Assembly: GCA_028281575.1 (NCBI GenBank)
Contig: JANQJP010000065.1
Location: 1-59,053 of the forward strand
Reading direction: 5' to 3'
From: Cellvibrionaceae bacterium
GTDB lineage: Bacteria > Pseudomonadota > Gammaproteobacteria > Pseudomonadales > Cellvibrionaceae
Length of the DNA: 59,053 nt
Shown here: positions 49,283 through 58,131 of the stretch, piece after piece
How the letters are laid out: each line of letters starts with the position of its first letter
How positions within the stretch are numbered: position 1 is the stretch's first letter
Notes under the pieces: generated by a model
Databases searched by the model: none
What the model saw: the letters and a program-made list of their open reading frames with translations, nothing else
What the model was told of the DNA's origin: nothing
Program-made: the position numbers and the translations under genes

Positions 49283-49867
49283 ATGGTAAACGTGACAATT
49301 ACCGAATCCGCGCAGGATTATTTAAAAGGTCTGCTGGAAAAACAAGATACCGAGGGCGTCAATATTCGCATGTTTGTTGCGAACCCGGGCACACCTACGG
49401 CAGAGACCTGCATTGCTTATTGTAAGCCCGGCGAGGCACAAGACGGCGATGTTAAGCTGACTTTCGATGCGTTTGACGCTTATTTTGATGGCGAGAGTGT
49501 TCCTTTTTTGGAAGACGCCAAAGTCGATTACTCTCCCGATCGTATGGGTGGGCAGCTTACCATCCGCGCGCCCAACTCGAAAATGCCCCAGTTAAATGAA
49601 AATTCCTCTGTCGAAGACCACATTAAATATGTGCTGTACAACGAGGTAAATCCGGGACTTGCAGCTCACGGTGGCAACGTGACCTTGGTCGAGTACACCG
49701 ATGATGGCTATGCTGTGCTCCAGTTTGGTGGGGGCTGCCAGGGGTGTAGCGCGGTTGATATGACGCTCAAACAAGGTGTTGAGAAGACGCTTGTTGAACG
49801 TATTCCTGGGTTGCAGGGTGTGCGTGATATGACGGATCACACTGATAGAAGCCAAGCCTACTACTAG
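49283..49867 (+). CDS. nfuA: Fe-S biogenesis protein NfuA
   Basis: 194 aa. The N-terminal degenerate A-type scaffold domain ([37 protein letters not shown]) lacks the full A-type cysteine set. The C-terminal Nfu domain has the cluster-binding CxxC in [17 protein letters not shown] and the tail [18 protein letters not shown]. It receives and passes [4Fe-4S] clusters, especially under oxidative stress or iron limitation. I use the ATG at 49283, matching family N-termini; a TTG at 49265 is open in frame. Divergent from metH. Confidence 0.95.
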   Translation: MVNVTITESAQDYLKGLLEKQDTEGVNIRMFVANPGTPTAETCIAYCKPGEAQDGDVKLTFDAFDAYFDGESVPFLEDAKVDYSPDRMGGQLTIRAPNSKMPQLNENSSVEDHIKYVLYNEVNPGLAAHGGNVTLVEYTDDGYAVLQFGGGCQGCSAVDMTLKQGVEKTLVERIPGLQGVRDMTDHTDRSQAYY

Positions 49868-49902
49868 TGCCCTGTTAAAGCCTATAGGATCAGTCTTGGA
49901 TC

Positions 49903-50087
49903 GTTAGCACGGTGGGATCACGCTTTTAAAACCTTCGATTCGGGGATGAATCACCAGAGCTATAGGGGTAGAGCGGATTAAATCGAAGCGAAGCTTCGCT
50001 CCTCGTAACGATCAAAGTCTATGATTTTGGGCTGGGCATGCTTACATGTATTCATGCGTTTTTAAAAGCGTGATCCCACGTGCTAAC
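49903..50087 (-). repeat. Composite palindromic repeat element, copy C (complete, without 48-bp units)
   Basis: Arms 49903-49931 and 50060-50087 pair over about 28 bp with a single-base bulge (GTGGGATCACGCTTTTAAAA is the perfect 20-bp inner part). Read on the minus strand, the core follows copy B block by block: AACGCATGAATACATGTAAG, GCCCAAAATCATAGA, CGTTAC, the perfect palindrome AGCGAAGCTTCGCT (49987-50000), TACCCCTATAGCTC. The arm sequence differs from B, and no 48-bp units are present. It lies between the convergent nfuA and DAHP synthase genes. Confidence 0.9.
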
Positions 50088-50134
50088 TCGCGATAGTAAA
50101 CGATTTTACTTCTTCAACGGCTTACTAAGATTAA

Positions 50135-51199
50135 TTAGTAGCGGCTTTCAAGTACAGGTTTTAGTTTTTCAGCGACTTCGATTAATGCTTGTTTGCTCGT
50201 TTCCCAATCAATACATGCATCAGTTACGGATACGCCGTATTTGAGCTTGCTCAAGTCTGGATTTATTTTCTGGTTACCCGCGCCAATATTGCTCTCAATC
50301 ATCACGCCAATAATTGACTTATTGCCCTCGACGATCTGGTTTGCCACGTTTTGAAATACCAATGGCTGAAGCTCGTGGTTTTTATTCGAGTTGGCGTGAC
50401 TGCAATCGACCATAATATTCTGCGATACGCCGTGCTTTTCGAGTTCTTTTTCACATACTGCGACACTGACGGCGTCGTAATTGGGCTTACCGCCGCCTCC
50501 ACGCAAGACCACGTGACCGTACTTGTTGCCACCGGTGCGGACGATGGATACCCGGCCCTCGCGATTGATACCGAGAAAGCGGTGCGAGCTGGATACTGAC
50601 TGCAACGCGTTAATTGCAACTGTCAGGCTGCCATCCGTGCCGTTTTTAAAACCAATGGAAGAGGAGAGACCACTGGCCATTTCGCGATGCGTCTGAGATT
50701 CAGTTGTGCGGGCGCCAATGGCTGACCAGGTAACAAGATCCTGAAGGTACTGCGGCGAAATTGGGTCCAGAGCTTCGGTGGCTATTGGTAGCCCCAACTC
50801 AGAGATATCGAGCATCAATTTACGGCCAACGTGCAAGCCATCTTGGATTTTAAACGAGTCGTCCAGATAAGGGTCATTAATAAGGCCTTTCCAACCCACC
50901 GTTGTGCGCGGTTTTTCGAAGTAGACACGCATCACGATGTAAAGAGTGTCTTTTAGCTTTTCGGCGAGTGCTGCCAAACGCGTGGCATAGTCAACCGCCG
51001 CTTTGGGGTCGTGAATGGAGCAGGGGCCTATAACGACCATCAGACGCGGGTCCTGGCGATCCAAAATTGCGCGTACGGTATTGCGTCCCAAAGTGACACT
51101 TTGAGCAGCTTTTTCCGTCAATGGCATTTCTTTCTGGAGTGCATCCGGCGTGATTAGGGGTTCAGTAGAAACAATGTTCAGATCTTGAACGAGAGACAT
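50135..51199 (-). CDS. aroG: 3-deoxy-7-phosphoheptulonate (DAHP) synthase, class I
   Basis: 354 aa. Condenses phosphoenolpyruvate and erythrose-4-phosphate, the first step of the shikimate route. AroG/F/H-type features are seen: VVIGPCSIHDPKAA (metal Cys), MRVYFEKPRTTVGWKGLINDP, IGARTTESQTHREMASGLS, GFKNGTDG, RGGGGKPNYD, VDCSHANSNK and GVSVTDACIDW. Which aromatic amino acid inhibits it cannot be told with confidence, so the symbol marks the family. It is monocistronic, with repeat elements on both sides. Confidence 0.93.
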   Translation of the reverse strand: MSLVQDLNIVSTEPLITPDALQKEMPLTEKAAQSVTLGRNTVRAILDRQDPRLMVVIGPCSIHDPKAAVDYATRLAALAEKLKDTLYIVMRVYFEKPRTTVGWKGLINDPYLDDSFKIQDGLHVGRKLMLDISELGLPIATEALDPISPQYLQDLVTWSAIGARTTESQTHREMASGLSSSIGFKNGTDGSLTVAINALQSVSSSHRFLGINREGRVSIVRTGGNKYGHVVLRGGGGKPNYDAVSVAVCEKELEKHGVSQNIMVDCSHANSNKNHELQPLVFQNVANQIVEGNKSIIGVMIESNIGAGNQKINPDLSKLKYGVSVTDACIDWETSKQALIEVAEKLKPVLESRY

Positions 51200-51298
51200 C
51201 AGTTAACACCAGTTATGTAGTCGGCTAAAGCTAAAAAGGGCAGCTATTGTACTGGGAACATATGCATCTATAAAGGGTCGAGTTGTTTTAGCTGGGGC

Positions 51299-51461
51299 GA
51301 GCCATGGATTCGGTACTTGTACTAGAGACACGCCGTGAATACATCCATGTAGGCTCTGCACCAGCATCTCGACAACAGCTCCTGCGTTGTTCTAACATCC
51401 GCCATCCATAGCGGGCGCCTGCTGGTGAAGGTCTCTAGTACAAGTACCGAATCCATGGCTC
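51299..51461. repeat. Composite palindromic repeat element, copy D (complete, 31-bp perfect arms)
   Basis: 51299-51329 and 51431-51461 are a 31-of-31 perfect inverted repeat (GAGCCATGGATTCGGTACTT...). The inside starts ACGCCGTGAATACATCCATG, the diverged form of the core block in B and C. A nested 8-bp inverted repeat CACCAGCA/TGCTGGTG (51359-51366 with 51420-51427) encloses one 48-bp-type unit (CTCGACAACAGCTCCTGCGT...) and the hairpin CCGCCATCCATAGCGG. It lies between the DAHP synthase start and the end of the AddA-like gene, 25 bp from that stop codon. Confidence 0.9.
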
Positions 51462-51486
51462 TCCGAGTTAATCGGGCAGAAAAGCC

Positions 51487-54400
51487 TTAAATGTCGTTTT
51501 GTCGTAAAGCTGTTATTTCTACAAATTGCAACAGAAATGGAAAATACAGTGCAGCGCGAAAACCTTTGGGGCGCTCTGATTCAGGCAGGTGTGTATCGTG
51601 TGTGTGTATTACTTCTCGGTACTGTAAGAGTTGAGGCGTGTAATTTTCGATTTCTTTAGCGATAAAATCTTCTGTGGACTGTCCCTCATGAGGCGTGCTC
51701 GTTTTATAGTCGACCACCCAACGCAGGCCTTGATCGATAAAAGTTCGGTCAATAATGTTCGCACCAAGGTTTTCACCTTGAAGCGCAAATTCACACTTGC
51801 TCTGAGAGTGTGTATTGTCCAACACCCAGCGGGCAACGCTGTCAGAACGCATTTCATTTAGACAAGACGCAAACCGTTGTGCAAGCTCAGTGGCAGATAA
51901 ACGATCGAAACCCTCCTGGCGCAGTTGCGCCCGCCAAAAAGGAAGAAACTGGTTTACGTCATTTCTATCGAGGTCGAGTAAACGCTGTTCGCATGTGCTT
52001 TTTAAAACTCTGTGAAAGACGGTACCTGCGGCTTTTGCTTGTATCGTATTTTCGTTGCTGACATCGGCAAAAGCATTGAACTTACTGTTGTCGAATTCTG
52101 CAGAAAGTTCTGTTTGACTGGGTGGCATGAACTTCCAGCTATCGGGAATAGCATAAATCCATTGTTGGTTGTTTTCGGAAAAATCATCGCGGGAAAATAA
52201 GTCGCTTTGTCGAACAATTGTTTGGTCTGACGTTGGCTCGTGTTCATCTGCGAGCGTCACCGTTTCTATAGTTGGTACAACCTTTTCCCATATTTTGGCG
52301 AGCAGTGATTGTTTCGATGGTTTTACAAAGTCGCCGTGTGCATCGCGCTTTAAGGTGGCGCTAAGATACAATCGGCGCTTCGCTCTCGTACACGCAACAT
52401 AAAATATGCGGTTATCTTCCAGAGCAATACGTTGTTGACGTTTTTTCTTAATAAATTCGCTTAGCGAATCTCCGTCTTTATTTACTTTCGCGGCAATCGG
52501 GCTGAGGATAAATTCCCTATGCTGTTTTGCGTCTGTACTCTCAATCCAGTAGAGTGCCTCTGGGTCTGCAGATCGGCGAGGTCTGTGGAGTGCCGGTAAA
52601 AATACGCTGTCAAATTCGAGTCCTTTCGATTTGTGCATAGTCATTATTTGTACGGCTGTACCAGCATCAGTTGCTGGCGCTGCATATAGCTTATTTAATG
52701 CCAGCTCAAATTTATCCCAAAGCTCGATAAGATTGTTTTTTTCGTATTTGCTTACCAGCTTCAGAAAAGTTTCAACGTCATCTTCAGCTGCTTCGTTAGT
52801 TAAGGTCAGCTGGCCACCAAGTGAAAGCCATAAAATTTCTATTACTTCGGCAAATGGGCGTTGCTGCCTCGATTGAAAAGCATGGAAAAGACTATTTGTA
52901 CTTTTTATTAAGCGAGTTTTAGTCTCCGATTTATCAAGATTACCGATAAAGGTTTTTAAATGATTCTCGTAATTATTGGTAAGGTGATCATTTTCGTTTG
53001 ATAAGTGAAAAAACTGAAAAAGTTCAACATGGTTCAAGGCACACCACGGGGAGCGTAAAAAAGCGAGCCAGGCAATTCGATCACTAGGGTTTGATAGTAG
53101 ACGGCAGAGTATTTCGAGGTCCTTAATGTGTTGTTTGGAACGAAGCTGGTCAATCTCAACTGCTTGAAAAGGAATTTCCCAATGTGTTAACTCGGCAATA
53201 ATCTCATTAAGATGCGCACGGTTTTTTGCCAAAATAGCGATAGATTCGTCTGGCGCCTGCTGACGAAGTGCTTGTATTTCCTGCGCAATAAATTGTGCTT
53301 CACTGGAATTACTACTGGCGAGGTCAAAAGCATACGTTTTGACATAACTGTCTTCGCTTGTTGAATCATTAACAATGATTGGCTTGGCTGAAACGGACGA
53401 AGTATAGCTTACAGCTCCCAGGCGGGCGTCATCGGTAGTGGGAAAGCTGTGTCTAAATACGTCGTTAACCCACGTAACGATCGTTGAGCTCGATCGAAAA
53501 TTTACACATAACTGTAAGTTATTTAAGTCAATTTGATTTAATCCATATTTTTGGAGGTTCAGGAAAATACCCACATTAGCGTTGCGAAAACTATAGCAGG
53601 ATTGCATACCATCACCGACGACAAACAGTGTTCTACCATCGCCTGGTACCCATTCACGAGTGAGTTCTGTTAACAATTCGAGTTGGGTTTGGGAAGTATC
53701 TTGAAATTCATCAACCAAAATATGTTGGATGCGGTAGTCGAGTCGTTGTTGAAGGTCCATATCACCATTGGTAAGTGATAGTGCGGCATTTGCGGCCAGG
53801 CCGTACTCGGTAAAATCGACTTGTCCAAGTTCGTTAAATCGCAATTTTAAATGAGCAACAACATCGGGCAGAATTTCTATCAATGATTGTAAAATCATCC
53901 ATTGGTTTTCGTCATATTTAGACTCAGGTAGATCACGCAAAGACGCAAAAACTTCGAGAGGAAACCCTGCCTCCGTCAGGTGGGAAAAAATTTCCAGTAA
54001 GGCTTGCTTTCGCTGTTTTAATTGTTGTGCCTCAGGACCTTTTCCTTTAACCGGTGCGAAGCCCATATTTTTATCGATGACTTTACGAAAATTACCTTCC
54101 TTCGCGGTAAGGCAATAATTGGCAAAGCAGCGCCAATAAACGGATTTTTCGTTATCCGGCGTTGGGAAAAGTTTGTACTCGCTGAGTACGGCTAGATTTT
54201 CAGCTTGTTTTCCTTCGCCTACATGCTTGTGTGCGTAGGCAAAAACATCGGTGAATTCTGTTTCGTAGGGCAGTAGATAGCGCAAGCATTGATTAATTGT
54301 ATCATTTGCCCAGTTGTTCATGGTTGATTCAAAGTGCTGGCGTGCAAGCTCTGGATAATGTTTCGTTTGCATTATCATTGGCAGCCATTGCTCACGGGCG

Positions 54401-55008
54401 CTAAGCAGCCGCGCCAGCATGCGACTTAATCTCAGGGCGTCGCCGGAGAAATGGCCGATAAGTTGTGCAATATTTTGCCTTTTCTCACTTGTCAGGCTGG
54501 TCTCTAACCAGACATTTATCGCTTGTTGGTAGTCATACTCAACCTGCTCGATTACGCCGGTATCGTTCATAAGACCACTAAAAAACGGAAGTTGTGAACA
54601 GAGTTGCTTACAAAACCCGTCGATAGTAGTGATTTTAATGCGATAAGTTTGTTCCAATAAATTCCAACCGTGTTTTTCGTCGTTGGCCAACGCGCGATCA
54701 GCCGCCGAAAAAAACGTTTTTTCGTAGTCGTTGAGTTGTTCCAACGATACGTGTTGGTTTCGCCTGACACCGGCTTTTTTGAGCGCAGAAAAAATACGTT
54801 CGCGCATTTCATGCGCAGCCTTGCGCGTAAAGGTAATACACAGTATTTCTTCTGGTTTTGTTACTTCGCCAAGTAGCTTTAATACGCGTAGGGAGAGTAG
54901 ACCGGTCTTACCCGAACCCGCGGGCGCGGAAACCACGAAGGAACCTGAAGTGTCGATCGCTCGTTCGCGAATCAAACTATCTGCGGGATAAACCGGCTCA
55001 GACATCAT
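51487..55008 (-). CDS. AddA/RecB-like UvrD-family helicase-nuclease
   Basis: 1173 aa. Superfamily 1A helicase motifs: Walker A SAPAGSGKTGLL (~30), motif Ia ITFTRKAAHEMRERI, Walker B HILVDEFQDTSQTQLELL, motif III VVGDGMQSCYSFRNANV, motif V TMHKSKGLEFD and motif VI FYVACTRAKRRLYLSA. A C-terminal PD-(D/E)XK nuclease follows (IIDRTFIDQGLRWVVDYKTS). It is probably a double-strand-break end-resection motor working with the upstream nuclease protein. Two ATGs in a row open the gene (55008 and 55005); GGAG is better spaced for the second. The start overlaps the end of the upstream gene by 8-11 bp. Confidence 0.9.
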   Translation of the reverse strand: MMSEPVYPADSLIRERAIDTSGSFVVSAPAGSGKTGLLSLRVLKLLGEVTKPEEILCITFTRKAAHEMRERIFSALKKAGVRRNQHVSLEQLNDYEKTFFSAADRALANDEKHGWNLLEQTYRIKITTIDGFCKQLCSQLPFFSGLMNDTGVIEQVEYDYQQAINVWLETSLTSEKRQNIAQLIGHFSGDALRLSRMLARLLSAREQWLPMIMQTKHYPELARQHFESTMNNWANDTINQCLRYLLPYETEFTDVFAYAHKHVGEGKQAENLAVLSEYKLFPTPDNEKSVYWRCFANYCLTAKEGNFRKVIDKNMGFAPVKGKGPEAQQLKQRKQALLEIFSHLTEAGFPLEVFASLRDLPESKYDENQWMILQSLIEILPDVVAHLKLRFNELGQVDFTEYGLAANAALSLTNGDMDLQQRLDYRIQHILVDEFQDTSQTQLELLTELTREWVPGDGRTLFVVGDGMQSCYSFRNANVGIFLNLQKYGLNQIDLNNLQLCVNFRSSSTIVTWVNDVFRHSFPTTDDARLGAVSYTSSVSAKPIIVNDSTSEDSYVKTYAFDLASSNSSEAQFIAQEIQALRQQAPDESIAILAKNRAHLNEIIAELTHWEIPFQAVEIDQLRSKQHIKDLEILCRLLSNPSDRIAWLAFLRSPWCALNHVELFQFFHLSNENDHLTNNYENHLKTFIGNLDKSETKTRLIKSTNSLFHAFQSRQQRPFAEVIEILWLSLGGQLTLTNEAAEDDVETFLKLVSKYEKNNLIELWDKFELALNKLYAAPATDAGTAVQIMTMHKSKGLEFDSVFLPALHRPRRSADPEALYWIESTDAKQHREFILSPIAAKVNKDGDSLSEFIKKKRQQRIALEDNRIFYVACTRAKRRLYLSATLKRDAHGDFVKPSKQSLLAKIWEKVVPTIETVTLADEHEPTSDQTIVRQSDLFSRDDFSENNQQWIYAIPDSWKFMPPSQTELSAEFDNSKFNAFADVSNENTIQAKAAGTVFHRVLKSTCEQRLLDLDRNDVNQFLPFWRAQLRQEGFDRLSATELAQRFASCLNEMRSDSVARWVLDNTHSQSKCEFALQGENLGANIIDRTFIDQGLRWVVDYKTSTPHEGQSTEDFIAKEIENYTPQLLQYREVIHTHDTHLPESERPKGFRAALYFPFLLQFVEITALRQNDI

Positions 55009-57727
55009 TGCGCTCCAATTCCTCCTGACGAACGGCGAGGAGGTAGTGCGAGAAATAATGATTCCTGGTTACGTCGCTGGCGCGATACACGGCTTTACCT
55101 TCGATAATGTTGGCAATTGTCGATTCTATTGAGCTGCGCCAATGAATAATTAAATCGTGAAAGCTTTCAGATATTTCTGAGCCACGGACTTTATCGGGTG
55201 ACATAATCCCGCGAAATGTATTTTCTGTTCCAATACCGTTATACGCGACATCCTTTTCTTCAACTTGCAGATAGCATACGGCCGCGATATCTTCTCGTGC
55301 ATAAACCGTCGTATAAAGTGGCAGCTGGTATGCAGCTAACTCTTTTTTTAGAAGCGGATTAATGCTTGAGGCTCCGGTTTTATAGTCAACAATCACCAGA
55401 CCTTTGGCGGTGTCGACGCGGTCTATGCGAAAACGAAGGGTTCTATCTTTAAATACTAAATTTTTCTTAGCTTCGAGTTCCAAAATTTTCCATGGAGGGT
55501 TCCTGGCTGCGTCGGTTTTTATGACCGATAGCAGAGACCTGATTAAGCGGTTTTTTTCATATTCTTCTATTTCTATTGGCATCGACGTTATTTGCTCAAG
55601 GAGCGCTTGCATACTGCGATTGACTAGTGGAGCTAGTTCAGCTTCTATATCGCTAGCGTCTGTGAGCGTTTTAATTTTGGTTTGCGTATCATACTTTTTA
55701 TAAAGCAATGCCAGACAGTCGTGCAGTAAATTTCCACGTAATCTTGCGTCTAGACCTGCGATGGGTGGAATATCCCGATTGTCGACGAGTAAGCGGTATT
55801 TAAAAAAGGCATATAGCGGGTTTAAGTGATATAAATCCAAGTGGTAGGCTCCACCTCGTATATTGCTTCCTTTGGGGATTGTGGGAGCAGTGCCGGTATC
55901 TACTTTTGTGAGGGAATACGGTTTTTCGGCGAGGTTTACACGTAATAACTCATCGTTTTTATCGGGCGATTGTTGCACAATTTTATCTGCAGGACCCAGG
56001 TAGTGCTCTACTAGCGGAGAGAGATTCTGCTGTTCGTTTTCACCACCACCGCTGGCGTAGCTAAACGTCACGTGACGTGCACAGCCAACGACATCGTTGA
56101 GCAACGCTTTAGAATAGTGGTATTCGCGTTCAACCGACGACTTTGGCGTGTTGTATTTTTGTTGCAGTGCTATTGGCAATAATGGGTCTGGGGAGGGAGC
56201 AGAAGGCAACTCGGCCTCAGTCAGGCCGATGATACGGCATTGATCAAATTTTAAACCCGAAGCTTCCATCAAGCCCAAAATACGGACTTTGGGTATTTTT
56301 ATCTCTGGGTGGAAGACTTGCGAGTTGCACCAGCTATGCAAAAAAGCGTGGAAATCACTCGGTTTGTTAAGCTGCACTAAACTGGGCTCGGTGCAGCGAA
56401 GTGTGTTCAGTGCCTCCATAAATACTTGAACGCATTGATAATCGTAACTCGATAAGGTTTGCGGTCCGGGCCAGCCGAGTGTTTCGAGTATATCGATATA
56501 CCAATCTATCCACGCGCTAATTGTTTGATTTTTTTTTGACCAGGCGCGTTGCTGTTGCAGGCTTATTATTCGCGAGGAGTCGTATACAAACGCCTCTGCT
56601 AAATCTTTTTTTTTGGTTTCACCTTCAAAATGCTTGAGCCAACTTAAGAAAGTTGTGCTCGATATTTTTTTTTCGGAGCGACACGCAAGCCACTCCGCGA
56701 GCGATTGACGGGCAGGGTTATAAGCCGCTCCCCAATATATTGATTGAGTGATCGACAGCATCCGATCACGGTCCGTGTGCCGTTGACCAATGATCAACAA
56801 ATCGATAGCACAGCGGATGCAAGCAGTGGCGCTCAAACTTTGACCTGCGCTTATGTCAAATAAACTCGGGATTACACAGCTCGAGGCGTTTAGGTAGCGT
56901 TTGGGTTCTAAAACTTTTAAAAATTGTCGCTCAATAATTGAGCGCAATTGCGTAAGTTGCGGGACTACTACGGCGATTTGTTGATTCGGATCTTGAGTAA
57001 GCGTTTGTTTAACCCAATGAGCCGCGCTTTCAATTTCTTCATCGATGGAATTAAATTGTATACAGTTTAATTTTTCTGCAGGCTCGTCTCCCCGAACAAG
57101 CGCGAGCGCATTTGTCGCTTGGCCGCATAAACGATTAAACAGTGGTGGGACTTCGGCAAAGCCATAAAGGTAGATCGCGTTTATATTTGGGGGAAATTTT
57201 TCGAAGTGCTGTATTAGTCGTGACATACTTGGCAGAGGCGCTTCTAATTCGTGTTCATCAAGCTTCGCAACAAATTGTTTGTAGCATTGAATAAACAACG
57301 CAGCTTCCTCTGAACGCGATTGTTCGAGCTGGGCGAGCGGTACTTGGAAGAGCAAAACATTATCCGCTGTTTGTTTTAACATCTTTTGAAGTTGCTCTGT
57401 GTTAACGAGCGGTTTATTAGACGTAATTTCTTCAGCGACTTGGCGCCATAATGCTTGTTCTTCAAAAGGGCTAATAAGGCGCCTCTCAAAGCCGGGGACG
57501 GCGTGATCCTGGCAGTCTAAATAGCAGTTTTTTATCCATGAAAAAAAGGTAAATAGTTCGGTGTTGTTTGACGCGACAGTATTCAACGAACACTTTTGGC
57601 GCAAAAATCTTCCTTGGCGTTGGTTTGCGGTTAAGATTAATTGCTGCCCAGTGGAAGATTTATTACTGGCGAATATGTCATATAAAAACTCAGAGTATTT
57701 GAGCTCTGAGCTATAAAAATTTTCCAT
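54998..57727 (-). CDS. AddB-like PD-(D/E)XK nuclease family DNA repair protein
   Basis: 909 aa. The N-terminal half follows an inactivated helicase layout (LILTANQRQGRFLRQK, no GKT Walker A). Middle motifs include VRILGLMEASGLKFDQCRIIGLTEAELPSAP, the AddB/RecC-like region. The C-terminal nuclease has RGNLLHDCLALLYKK, LRFRIDRVDTAKGLVIVDYKTGA and AAYQLPLYTTVY. The Fe-S cysteine cluster (CX2CX5C) typical of Bacillus AddB is absent. It resembles the group annotated in proteobacteria as a probable DNA repair protein next to a UvrD helicase. Coupled to the AddA-like gene. Confidence 0.88.
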   Translation of the reverse strand: MENFYSSELKYSEFLYDIFASNKSSTGQQLILTANQRQGRFLRQKCSLNTVASNNTELFTFFSWIKNCYLDCQDHAVPGFERRLISPFEEQALWRQVAEEITSNKPLVNTEQLQKMLKQTADNVLLFQVPLAQLEQSRSEEAALFIQCYKQFVAKLDEHELEAPLPSMSRLIQHFEKFPPNINAIYLYGFAEVPPLFNRLCGQATNALALVRGDEPAEKLNCIQFNSIDEEIESAAHWVKQTLTQDPNQQIAVVVPQLTQLRSIIERQFLKVLEPKRYLNASSCVIPSLFDISAGQSLSATACIRCAIDLLIIGQRHTDRDRMLSITQSIYWGAAYNPARQSLAEWLACRSEKKISSTTFLSWLKHFEGETKKKDLAEAFVYDSSRIISLQQQRAWSKKNQTISAWIDWYIDILETLGWPGPQTLSSYDYQCVQVFMEALNTLRCTEPSLVQLNKPSDFHAFLHSWCNSQVFHPEIKIPKVRILGLMEASGLKFDQCRIIGLTEAELPSAPSPDPLLPIALQQKYNTPKSSVEREYHYSKALLNDVVGCARHVTFSYASGGGENEQQNLSPLVEHYLGPADKIVQQSPDKNDELLRVNLAEKPYSLTKVDTGTAPTIPKGSNIRGGAYHLDLYHLNPLYAFFKYRLLVDNRDIPPIAGLDARLRGNLLHDCLALLYKKYDTQTKIKTLTDASDIEAELAPLVNRSMQALLEQITSMPIEIEEYEKNRLIRSLLSVIKTDAARNPPWKILELEAKKNLVFKDRTLRFRIDRVDTAKGLVIVDYKTGASSINPLLKKELAAYQLPLYTTVYAREDIAAVCYLQVEEKDVAYNGIGTENTFRGIMSPDKVRGSEISESFHDLIIHWRSSIESTIANIIEGKAVYRASDVTRNHYFSHYLLAVRQEELERNDV

Positions 57728-58131
57728 ATCGAAACGATGTTTTTATGTGTATTAATTATTGTAATTGCATTTGATTTTATCTTGCTTTCTTAAGTTTTTG
57801 TTACCAATAGGTTTTCAGGGTTAGGAAATACTGACATTTTTATACACATCGAACAAAAAAAATGTTTACAATTTGATGAAAGTTTATTGACATGCAGGTC
57901 TAGCCTAAAAAAACTATCTAAACTATTGATAATAAAAGAAAAATAATAATGATCAAAAAGTAATCAGTTTGATAAAAATCTAGATTTAGTGCCTATCTCG
58001 AGCCTTTTCACAACTTATTTCCACTAAGTTATCCACAGGAATTGTGGACAAAAATTGTATTTGCTTGTCACGTTTCTGAAATAATATGCTCTCGCCTATA
58101 AATTTAATTAAAAAAAGAGCGACTTTAGCAG
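57728..58131. promoter_or_regulatory. AT-rich intergenic region with DnaA-box-like sites
   Basis: A 404-bp gene-free gap between divergent genes, very A/T rich at 57900-57990. Exact DnaA-box matches are TTATACACA (57840-57848) and TTATCCACA (58029-58037). A near match, TTGTCCACA, lies on the minus strand (58043-58051), making an inverted pair with the second. A TAATAT hexamer at 58081 may be the -10 of trmH. The gap probably carries promoters of both flanking genes; DnaA control or an origin-like role is inference. Confidence 0.45.
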
